Below, in pieces: positions 1 to 6,590 of a stretch of DNA of 9,012 bases. The stretch comes from Veillonellaceae bacterium. GTDB lineage: Bacteria; Bacillota; Negativicutes; Veillonellales; Veillonellaceae. A program made the position numbers and the translations under genes. Location of the stretch: assembly GCA_900765165.1 (NCBI GenBank), contig CAAFQR010000050.1:1-9012 (forward strand), in the 5' to 3' direction. Below the pieces are notes generated by a model. That model saw only the letters and a program-made list of their open reading frames with translations. It was not told the origin of the DNA and searched no databases. The stretch's first letter is position 1, and every line of letters starts with the position of its first letter.

Positions 1-2
1 CT

Positions 3-25
3 AGCGCGAGCGCAGCAAGCGCTAC
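3..25 (-). repeat. 23-base direct repeat, copy 1 (REP-like)
   Basis: This is identical over 23 bases to 185-207. Read on the minus strand it starts with GTAG, followed by AGCGC-TTGCT-GCGCT (sharing the AG of GTAG), which can fold as a 5-bp hairpin with a 5-base loop. A 5' GTAG next to a small palindrome is the layout of REP elements mobilised by RAYT (TnpA-REP) transposases. No such transposase is visible here, so the REP reading is only an inference. The repeat is GC-rich compared with the surrounding AT-richer sequence. Confidence 0.75.
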
Positions 26-42
26 TAACGCCTCCAAATTAC

Positions 43-137
43 GGGGAGAATTGTCGGTACAACCACCGTTGGTGCACTAAATACAACATACGCCCAAGCC
101 GTACCGACAATTCGAACGACGACATTACACATTCCCC
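43..137. repeat. Hairpin 1: inverted repeat with a 13-bp perfect stem
   Basis: Positions 48-60 (GAATTGTCGGTAC) are the exact reverse complement of 101-113, with a 40-base loop. An outer GGGGA (43-47) can pair with TCCCC (133-137), and GCCTC (30-34) with GAGGC (140-144), across unpaired stretches. Inside the loop, CACC (64-67) and GGTG (71-74) form a mini-stem. It is the smallest of the three hairpins in this array, and a copy of the GCACTATGTT repeat follows it by 3 bases on the plus strand. The T-rich tail of a standard intrinsic terminator is not evident. Confidence 0.8.
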
Positions 138-140
138 ACG

Positions 141-166
141 AGGCACTATGTTCAGGCCTTTTCCTC
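141..166 (+). repeat. Short dispersed repeat, copy 1 (core GCACTATGTT)
   Basis: Positions 141-156 (AGGCACTATGTTCAGG) are identical to 584-599, and the 10-base core is shared with 234-243. All three copies are followed by a T run and then a C-rich run (here CCTTTTCCTC). It lies 3 bases after hairpin 1. The strand shown is only the orientation in which the core is written. Confidence 0.8.
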
Positions 167-184
167 AAATACAGCCACCCCAGC

Positions 185-207
185 AGCGCGAGCGCAGCAA
201 GCGCTAC
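185..207 (-). repeat. 23-base direct repeat, copy 2 (REP-like)
   Basis: Exact copy of 3-25, offset by 182 bases and in the same orientation. The identity stops sharply on both sides: the flanking bases differ, so this is a discrete element and not part of a longer duplicated block. The minus strand carries the GTAG end at 204-207. Confidence 0.75.
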
Positions 208-231
208 CTATGCAAATAACCGCAATACTAG

Positions 232-260
232 AAGCACTATGTTGATGTTTTTCCTCCCCC
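232..260 (+). repeat. Short dispersed repeat, copy 2 (divergent)
   Basis: It carries the shared core GCACTATGTT at 234-243, then GATG in place of CAGG, then TTTTTCCTCCCCC. It differs most from the other two copies at the first G and in the four bases after the core. It precedes hairpin 2 by about 15 bases. Confidence 0.7.
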
Positions 261-274
261 TCAAAGGTGCGCTG

Positions 275-582
275 GGAAGATAACCGGCGCTGCATATTCG
301 CCATTGTAGAAGTGTACCGGGCTTGTCGGCGTTCGCAGATACAACGTGCGAGGCAATAAAAAACGTTGGAATTTTTAGAGCTCCTAAGTAAGATAAACGC
401 AAAATAGGGCTGGTTACGTAGAATTCGAAGACATTTCGAAGAGACAGTCGAGAATCTACGTGACCAGCCCTATTGAGTTATATATCGGAATCTAAAATTC
501 CAACGTTTTCGCCTCTATCTTATCTGCGTGCCGACATGCACGGAGCACAAGATATGGCAGTATATTAGCAATGGTTAATTCC
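275..582. repeat. Hairpin 2: about 308-base long imperfect inverted repeat
   Basis: Nested pairings run from the base inward: 275-278 with 579-582; 281-285 with 573-577; 300-304 with 554-558; 312-315 with 545-548; 325-330 with 530-535; 334-341 with 521-528; 350-354 with 511-515. They continue with 360-379 paired to 491-509 (19 pairs and one bulged T), then a 20-bp stem of 403-422 with 455-474 (one G-T wobble). The tip holds two TTCGAA palindromes (424-429, 435-440). The base abuts the short repeat copy at 583. On the minus strand the inner stem ends in CCAGCCC followed by TATTTTGCG, which is terminator-like. Whether it acts as RNA or DNA cannot be told from the sequence. Confidence 0.85.
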
Positions 583-612
583 AAGGCACTATGTTCAGGA
601 TTTTCTTCCCCC
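583..612 (+). repeat. Short dispersed repeat, copy 3 (core GCACTATGTT)
   Basis: Positions 584-599 are identical over 16 bases to 141-156, then ATTTTCTTCCCCC. It is wedged between hairpin 2, ending at 582, and hairpin 3, beginning at 617. The GGCACTA part of the core also occurs at 920-926 inside the right arm of hairpin 3 (AATATGGCACTAGG), which suggests that the short repeats and hairpin ends are related. Confidence 0.8.
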
Positions 613-674
613 ACCGTAGATCAGCAGGTCCCGACACTAGCGCCATATTTACCGACAGGGCAGCGCAGTTGCAA

Positions 675-702
675 TTGACCGGCAAAGAGAAACCTGTATA
701 AG
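675..702 (+). promoter_or_regulatory. Candidate plus-strand promoter inside hairpin 3 left arm
   Basis: TTGACC (675-680) is followed after 16 bases by TATAAG (697-702), with TG just before it. A start near 709 would fall at the first base pairs of the 22-bp stem (707-728 with 836-857), so a transcript would be almost entirely hairpin. The match may be chance in AT-rich DNA, and the mirror sequence in the right arm has no matching -10. It would run towards groEL, convergent with groESL. Confidence 0.3.
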
Positions 703-752
703 CACGGATTTTTGTCGTGTTTCGTGAAGCGCTAAAATATACAGAAAGCAGA

Positions 753-820
753 AAACCCTTTGAGTTTAAGTGGAGAAAACATTGCGTAGCGTAGTTTTCG
801 GAACTTAACTCAAAGGGTTT
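753..820 (-). terminator. Possible factor-independent terminator for groESL (tip of hairpin 3)
   Basis: On the minus strand AAACCCTTTGAGTTAAG pairs with CTTAAACTCAAAGGGTTT, and the stem is followed by TTCTGCTTTCTG. An A tract before and T-rich sequence after a G/C-closed stem resembles an intrinsic terminator that could work in both directions. It is unusual: the loop is long (about 33 bases with a small inner stem) and the stem lies some 130 bases past the groEL stop. No better terminator is visible between groEL and the window edge. Confidence 0.35.
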
Positions 821-947
821 AGCTTTATATTAAGATTTACGAAACACGATAAAAATCAAAGCGCTTCAAGCAGTTGCTCAGCCGGTCAATTGTGACCGCT
901 GACCACCCGTGTCAAATATGGCACTAGGTCGGGCATGCTAATCTATA

Positions 948-2582
<1,635 letters not shown>

Positions 2583-2608
2583 TCTAAATTACCTCCAAAA
2601 AAGTTTTA

Positions 2609-2893
2609 TTAGCCGATGATTGCCAAAATGTCGCGTTCGCTAATTACGAGATGGTCAACGCCGTCGATTTTAACTTCCGTACCAGCGTATTTAGAGAACA
2701 TAACTTTGTCGCCAACAGCAACTTCCGGTGCTACACGCTGACCGTTATCGTATACTTTGCCGGCGCCTACAGCAACTACTTCACCTTCAGACGGCTTTTC
2801 TTTTGCCGTGTCCGGTAAAAAGATACCGCTCTTAGTTTTTTCTTCTTTTTCCAACAAACGAATTATAACGCGATCGCCCAACGGTTTCATCAT
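2609..2893 (-). CDS. groES: Co-chaperonin GroES (10-kDa chaperonin)
   Basis: GroES forms the seven-membered lid that closes the GroEL chamber. The protein is 94 residues, the normal family length. It opens with the expected KPLGDRVI segment and carries the mobile loop at about 17-33, including the GroEL-contacting Ile-Phe-Leu at 24-26. It ends in the standard ISERDILAII segment. Two ATG codons stand in tandem (2891-2893 and 2888-2890). The Shine-Dalgarno AAAGGAGAG (2901-2909) lies 7 bases from the first and 10 from the second, so either could be used; I chose the first. It is the first gene of the operon, behind a sigma-A-type promoter and a CIRCE operator, so it should be repressed by HrcA and induced by protein-folding stress. 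hrcA itself is not in the window. Confidence 0.98.
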   Translation of the reverse strand: MMKPLGDRVIIRLLEKEEKTKSGIFLPDTAKEKPSEGEVVAVGAGKVYDNGQRVAPEVAVGDKVMFSKYAGTEVKIDGVDHLVISERDILAIIG

Positions 2894-2934
2894 TATTAAT
2901 CTCTCCTTTGGTTATTGATATTGTAAGTTTATTG

Positions 2935-2961
2935 TTAGCACTCACTAGCCTCGAGTGCTAA
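2935..2961 (-). promoter_or_regulatory. CIRCE operator (HrcA binding site)
   Basis: TTAGCACTC (2935-2943), a 9-base spacer, and GAGTGCTAA (2953-2961) form a perfect match to the CIRCE consensus TTAGCACTC-N9-GAGTGCTAA. It lies just downstream of the -10 box, overlapping or following the expected start of groES transcription. That is the usual place for HrcA repression and for effects on mRNA stability. Confidence 0.98.
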
Positions 2962-2972
2962 CCACAGTTATT

Positions 2973-3000
2973 ATTATAGCCGATTGTGAAATATTTGCAA
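2973..3000 (-). promoter_or_regulatory. Sigma-A-type promoter of groESL
   Basis: On the minus strand TTGCAA (2995-3000) serves as -35 and a perfect TATAAT (2973-2978) as -10, with a 16-base spacer. Transcription should start near 2966, placing CIRCE at the very 5' end of the mRNA. The promoter sits in the 47 bases between the response regulator stop and CIRCE. Confidence 0.85.
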
Positions 3001-3008
3001 GTCTTTTT

Positions 3009-3602
3009 TTACTTTTTGACTTTATCTGCTTTCTTGCGCTTCGCTGCACCGGCAATAATCTTGCGGCACGTGTCGGCAATGGAACTTTGCTTGTCCATAC
3101 TGAAATCGCGAATGCGCTTGTATGCGTTGTCTTCGCTGATGTGGTACATTTCCTGCAAAATCCCCGTCGCTTTGGACACCAGCTTGCGTTCCTCCAAGGA
3201 CTTTTCAAGGTCTGCAATATCCTTGCGCAGCGCCTGGTCGTCGTGGAAACGATTCATCGCCATGGACAGCGCCGGCAAGAGCTGGTCTTCGCGGACCGGC
3301 TTAATGAGATAACCATACACACCGGATTCAGCGGCTTTGGCCACAAGGTCAGCCTGGCTGTAAGCGGTTAGGAGTACTACAGGGGCGAGGCGGGCGTAGC
3401 GAATCTGGCGCGCTGCTTCGATGCCGTCAAGCTCCGGCATTTTCACGTCCATGAGGATTACGTCCGGCTTGTGCTGCCGCGCCAAGGAAAGAGCTTCTAC
3501 ACCATTTTTCCCTTCGCCTACCACTTCGTGGCCTGCTGCTTCTAATTGATCGCGTAAGTCCATGCGAATCAAGGATTCGTCATCTACTAAAAGTATACGC
3601 AT
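3009..3602 (-). CDS. Two-component response regulator with receiver and ANTAR RNA-binding domains
   Basis: The 197-residue protein has an N-terminal receiver domain (1-115): acidic pair Asp7/Asp8, phospho-acceptor Asp52 in LMDVKMPELDG, Thr79 and Lys101. A short coiled linker (about 122-140) leads to an ANTAR domain (about 135-183; LVSKATGILQEMYHISEDNAYKRI and the following helix). The tail is lysine-rich (188-197) and could aid RNA contact. ANTAR regulators such as EutV, NasR and AmiR bind paired small hairpins in leader RNAs and stop terminators from forming. Phosphorylation drives dimerisation. It begins 6 bases after the kinase stop, with AAAGGAG placed in the end of the kinase gene, so the pair is surely co-transcribed. 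No EutV-type target operon is visible, so the regulon is unknown. Confidence 0.95.
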   Translation of the reverse strand: MRILLVDDESLIRMDLRDQLEAAGHEVVGEGKNGVEALSLARQHKPDVILMDVKMPELDGIEAARQIRYARLAPVVLLTAYSQADLVAKAAESGVYGYLIKPVREDQLLPALSMAMNRFHDDQALRKDIADLEKSLEERKLVSKATGILQEMYHISEDNAYKRIRDFSMDKQSSIADTCRKIIAGAAKRKKADKVKK

Positions 3603-3608
3603 TTGTGC

Positions 3609-5066
3609 CTACTCCTTTCCTGCAAAACGTACGGTAGCTACGGTGCCGCCATCTTCTGCCGGCTCAATAGTCACCGTGCCTTGTAATTCATTTTCTACTA
3701 AGTTACGTATAATCTGCAAGCCTAAACGCTTCGATTTATGTAAATCAAATTCATCGGGCAAGCCCTTGCCGTCATCGCTTACGGTTAAGAGCACGCCGTC
3801 AGCATCGGTGCTAGCCTTCACGAGAACATGACCGTCGCGGTCATTGCCGAAGCCATGTTCTAAGCAATTGGATAAGAGCTCGTTCAGCACCAAGGACACA
3901 TAACCGGCGGTGTGGGACGACAACATAATGTCCTCCCCATCGTATTCGCAGTAAATGTGGCGTTCCTTCGGCACCATGGCCAGCGTTAAGAGGCGGATCA
4001 GCTCTTCGGCGATGGTGCGCAGATTGATGTAATCTTCGTCGTAATGCGACACCGCTTCGTGCACCAAGGCCATGCTTTCAATGCGGCTAATGCCTTCCTG
4101 AAGGGCTTGTCTTACTTCCGGATTGTCCGACCGGCGCGCTTCCATGCGCAAGAGCCCCGCTACGGTTTGAAGGTTGTTCTTCACGCGGTGGTGAATTTCC
4201 TTGATAACGGAGTTCTTAACGGCCAGCTCCTGTTCCTTGCGGCGCAAGGCGGTGCGGTCGCGGAGCAATAAAATACTGCGTTTGCTGCGGTTAAAGGCGC
4301 TAACCGGCAAAATAGTTTGCTCAACAATAACGGCGCCGTAGAATTCTTCGGACACTGCGCCGCGGTGATTACGAATGGCTTCCTTAACCCAGCTCATCTT
4401 CAGGCGGCCTCCATATACGGACGTTCCTACGAGGCGGCGGTCAAAGCCCATCAAATCCACAAGGCGCGAAGCCGCTTCATTGGCGTAGAGGATAATGCCC
4501 GCTTCGTCGAAGATGATAATGCCGTCTTGGTAGCTCAGCGGATGATATAAATCGGCGGCGGTGGTCTTTTCACCGGTGCCCATTTTTTCAACGCCATTTA
4601 ACTTCGGCGCTAAGGCGGTCATATACGCCGTTTCCGCTACGAGATCGCTTTCCTTCACGCGCTGCGGTTCCGAATCCGGCGCTACGCTGTTATTGACAAA
4701 AGCGAGGCCACCAATGCACTTACCGCCGTTATCCACGATAGGAAAGGCGATCATGCGCACCAAAGCGCCTAACAACTGTTCAATATAGCCCGTAATAGGC
4801 TTGCCGGTTTGGAGCATGTCATGCCACAAGGAAATTTCGTAAGGCCTTAACAGCGTCGGTTTATCCTTGTGTAAAATGCCCAGCGCATCGTTGTCGGTGC
4901 CAAAAACGAGCAAATTACCGGTGGCGCTCGCCGTAAAGACGTAGCTGCTCTGGCCCGTCAAGGAGTCGACGAAGGGTAAAAACTCCGTTACCGACTCAAT
5001 AAGTTGTAATTGGGGTACCGTCAGCGCCGTATAGGCTACGCCCGCTTCTTGTACAGTCATGTGCAT
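3609..5066 (-). CDS. Soluble HisKA_2-family sensor histidine kinase, partner of the ANTAR regulator
   Basis: The protein has 485 residues and no membrane segment, so it should sense a cytosolic signal. Residues about 15-150 look like the GAF-like N-terminal sensor of PdtaS/EutW-type kinases. Residues about 175-275 form a PAS-like segment (DGIIIFDEAGIILYANEAA). The phosphorylation motif EIHHRVKNNLQ lies at 290-300 and is diagnostic of HisKA_2, with the accepting His at 292 or 293. The ATPase follows: N box around Asn395-Asn400 (LNELLSN), G1 DDGKG at 431-435, and a LGLQII lid segment at 448-453. The start is uncertain: ATG at 5066 is only 4 bases from GGAGG (5071-5075), while the in-frame ATG at 5060 has a 10-base spacing. 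The ligand is unknown. By family it should phosphorylate the adjacent ANTAR regulator. Confidence 0.93.
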   Translation of the reverse strand: MHMTVQEAGVAYTALTVPQLQLIESVTEFLPFVDSLTGQSSYVFTASATGNLLVFGTDNDALGILHKDKPTLLRPYEISLWHDMLQTGKPITGYIEQLLGALVRMIAFPIVDNGGKCIGGLAFVNNSVAPDSEPQRVKESDLVAETAYMTALAPKLNGVEKMGTGEKTTAADLYHPLSYQDGIIIFDEAGIILYANEAASRLVDLMGFDRRLVGTSVYGGRLKMSWVKEAIRNHRGAVSEEFYGAVIVEQTILPVSAFNRSKRSILLLRDRTALRRKEQELAVKNSVIKEIHHRVKNNLQTVAGLLRMEARRSDNPEVRQALQEGISRIESMALVHEAVSHYDEDYINLRTIAEELIRLLTLAMVPKERHIYCEYDGEDIMLSSHTAGYVSLVLNELLSNCLEHGFGNDRDGHVLVKASTDADGVLLTVSDDGKGLPDEFDLHKSKRLGLQIIRNLVENELQGTVTIEPAEDGGTVATVRFAGKE

Positions 5067-5094
5067 AACGCCTCCGTTATAAAAACTTCAGTAG

Positions 5095-5118
5095 GTTTAG
5101 CCGTCTTATCGGCCAAAC
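5095..5118 (-). other. Small hairpin with a six-base loop between tsaD and the kinase gene
   Basis: On the minus strand GTTTGGCCG pairs with CGGCTAAAC (9 pairs, one G-U), leaving the hexaloop ATAAGA. TTTTT (5081-5085) follows only after nine further bases, so it is at best a weak terminator. It sits 29 bases upstream of the kinase start, where it could attenuate readthrough from the upstream operon or act on translation. The octamer CGTCTTAT occurs twice here (plus strand 5102-5109 and 5118-5125). Confidence 0.5.
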
Positions 5119-5121
5119 GTC

Positions 5122-6135
5122 TTATAAACCAATCGGTACGGACGGCTTCGCGTTCAGCGTCAGGTCCGCAAATTTACCGGCTTTCGCCATGTAGTACGCC
5201 CGGCAACCAATCATGGCTGCGTTGTCCGTAGACAAAATCTTGCCCGGTCGGTAGAAGGTGAGCCCTTCTCGTTCGCACATATCGGCTAAGGCGTTTTGTA
5301 AGCCTTTATTGGCCGATACGCCGCCCGCTACGGTAACCACCTTACAGCCACTCAATTTAGCCGCTTCCAACGTCTTCTCAACAAGAACGTCTACGACGGA
5401 CTTCTGAAATGATGCCGCCACATCGGCATCGTTGATGGGGTTGCCTTTTTGTTTTTCGCTGTTTAAGTAATTTAAAACGGCAGATTTCAAGCCGCTGAAG
5501 CTAAATTCCAAATTGCCCTTTTCAGACAAGGCCTTTGGAAATTCGATAGCATCCGAATTCCCTTCTGCTGCTAAGCGGTCAATGTGCGGACCACCCGGAT
5601 AGGGATAGCCCATAACGCGGGCGATTTTATCGAAGGCTTCGCCGGCTGCGTCGTCACGAGTCTGCCCTAACACTTCAAAGGTTTCGTAATCTTTTACTAC
5701 GACTAGCATAGTGTGACCGCCGGATACGACGAGGCTTAAAAACGGCGGTTCCAATTCCGGATTAGACAGGAAGTTGGCAAAAATGTGCCCTTCCATGTGA
5801 TGAACGCCTACCAAGGGAATGCCCGTTGCAAAGGATAGGCCCTTCGCAGCAGCAACGCCGACGAGGAGCGCGCCTACCAGGCCCGGGCCGTAGGTAACAC
5901 CAATGTGGTCGACGTCTTTTAAGGTAATGCCTGCATCGGCTAAGGCCTGATCCACAACCGGGATTACCTGTTCAATATGATGGCGGGATGCGATTTCCGG
6001 CACAACGCCGCCAAATTTGCGGTGGATGGGCACCTGGCTGGAAATAACGTTAGCCAGCACGGTGCGGCCATCTTTAAGGACAGCAGCTGCCGTTTCGTCA
6101 CAGCTGCTTTCAATTGCTAAGGTATAAATGCTCAT
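5122..6135 (-). CDS. tsaD: tRNA N6-adenosine threonylcarbamoyltransferase TsaD
   Basis: TsaD transfers the threonylcarbamoyl group from threonylcarbamoyl-AMP to A37 of ANN-decoding tRNAs, working with TsaB and TsaE. The 337 residues match the family's length. Seen are the N-terminal ASKHA nucleotide-binding start with ESSCDET at 9-15, and the metal-binding HMEGH with His113 and His117. Next come VSGGHT at 137-142, VAGGVSAN at 269-276, and the metal-ligand Asp304 in STDNAAMIG. The ATG overlaps the rimI stop as ATGA (6132-6135), which indicates translational coupling. It is the last gene of the thiL-tsaE-tsaB-rimI-tsaD cluster, and a 55-base gap follows. It was formerly annotated as a glycoprotease (Gcp/YgjD); that name should not be used for function. 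Confidence 0.98.
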   Translation of the reverse strand: MSIYTLAIESSCDETAAAVLKDGRTVLANVISSQVPIHRKFGGVVPEIASRHHIEQVIPVVDQALADAGITLKDVDHIGVTYGPGLVGALLVGVAAAKGLSFATGIPLVGVHHMEGHIFANFLSNPELEPPFLSLVVSGGHTMLVVVKDYETFEVLGQTRDDAAGEAFDKIARVMGYPYPGGPHIDRLAAEGNSDAIEFPKALSEKGNLEFSFSGLKSAVLNYLNSEKQKGNPINDADVAASFQKSVVDVLVEKTLEAAKLSGCKVVTVAGGVSANKGLQNALADMCEREGLTFYRPGKILSTDNAAMIGCRAYYMAKAGKFADLTLNAKPSVPIGL

Positions 6136-6590
6136 GCTTCTGTTTCGGCCTCCTTTGCCAGCGACATAATATACGCATCCTCTAAGGGATCTGTGTAATA
6201 GCCTTTACGCAGTCCCTTTACAGTAAATCCGAGGCGCCGGTACATTGCTTGCGCTGCCATATTCGATAACCGAACCTCTAAAAAGATTTCATTCATGCCC
6301 CGTTTAAATAATTCGTGCACCAGCTTTCGGGTAAGCATGGTGCCATAGCCTTCGCCGCGATGGGCTTTGCGTACGGCGATGTTCGTAATCTGACCTTCAT
6401 CGGCAACGAGCCAAGCGCCGGCGTAGCCTAACACAACGCCGTCTTCTTCGGCTACAAAATAGAGTCGCCCTTCCGTGTCGGTCAGTTCTTCTTCAATAGC
6501 GTTCTTAGACCAAGGAATGCTGAAGCTATCCAGCTCTACTTCGTAAATGCCGTCTACATCCATGATGTCGGCACGGCGTAACGCCATCAT
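6132..6590 (-). CDS. rimI: Ribosomal-protein-alanine N-acetyltransferase RimI (GNAT family)
   Basis: RimI is a GNAT enzyme that acetylates protein N-termini, classically that of ribosomal protein bS18, using acetyl-CoA. The 152-residue protein is about the usual length. Seen are the acetyl-CoA loop RGEGYG at 78-83 after the beta-4 strand ITNIAVRKAHRG, and the LEVRLSNMAAQAMYRRLGF segment (104-122) with Glu105 and Tyr117 in catalytic-type positions. The characteristic YYTDPLEDAYIM follows at 131-142. It is joined at both ends by ATGA overlaps: its start with the tsaB stop (6587-6590) and its stop with the tsaD start (6132-6135). Two ATGs stand in tandem; the first gives the overlap and is preferred. 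Substrates other than bS18 are possible, as in many bacteria. Confidence 0.93.
   Translation of the reverse strand: MMALRRADIMDVDGIYEVELDSFSIPWSKNAIEEELTDTEGRLYFVAEEDGVVLGYAGAWLVADEGQITNIAVRKAHRGEGYGTMLTRKLVHELFKRGMNEIFLEVRLSNMAAQAMYRRLGFTVKGLRKGYYTDPLEDAYIMSLAKEAETEA

Larger units (their letters stand above)
617..945. repeat. Hairpin 3: about 329-base long imperfect inverted repeat next to groEL
   Basis: The arms pair almost continuously: 617-626 with 936-945 (one mismatch); 630-650 with 914-933 (one bulge, one mismatch); 654-660 with 906-913 (one bulge). Then come 661-665 with 897-901; 668-671 with 893-896; 672-683 with 881-892 (12 perfect pairs); 707-728 with 836-857 (22 pairs including two G-T). 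The inner part pairs 736-741 with 826-831; 746-749 with 822-825; 753-770 with 804-820 (17 pairs, one bulge); and 775-780 with 794-799. The loop is 13 bases (781-793). The right arm can also fold alone at 879-901. The base lies 2 bases beyond the groEL stop codon. Confidence 0.88.
1..947. other. Gene-free region of nested inverted repeats downstream of groEL
   Basis: I see no supportable gene here. The only reading frame of note, about 64 codons on the minus strand at 208-402, lies partly inside a hairpin arm, has no recognisable domain and is best read as chance. The stretch is instead filled by three hairpin-forming inverted repeats, three copies of a short repeat with core GCACTATGTT, and two copies of a 23-base repeat. 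Their order on the plus strand is: 23-mer, hairpin 1, short repeat, 23-mer, short repeat, hairpin 2, short repeat, hairpin 3, groEL end. It lies downstream of groEL in the direction of groESL transcription, so readthrough would place it in the 3' untranslated RNA. Confidence 0.8.

Noticed and set aside
208..402. 64-codon minus-strand reading frame in the gene-free region
   Set aside because: It overlaps the left arm of hairpin 2 and a repeat copy, shows no domain or clear ribosome binding site, and its composition follows the repeats.
617..945. Retron msr-msd or group II intron RNA
   Set aside because: No reverse transcriptase is in the window, and the fold is one long hairpin without the expected domains.
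1..947. CRISPR array or integron attC array
   Set aside because: Repeats are too few and unevenly spaced for CRISPR, there are no cas genes, and there is no integrase or attC core site layout.
5095..5118. Calling the hairpin a true ANTAR target RNA
   Set aside because: Only one hairpin is clear, and loop position 4 is A where the described motif has G. It is kept as a hypothesis only.
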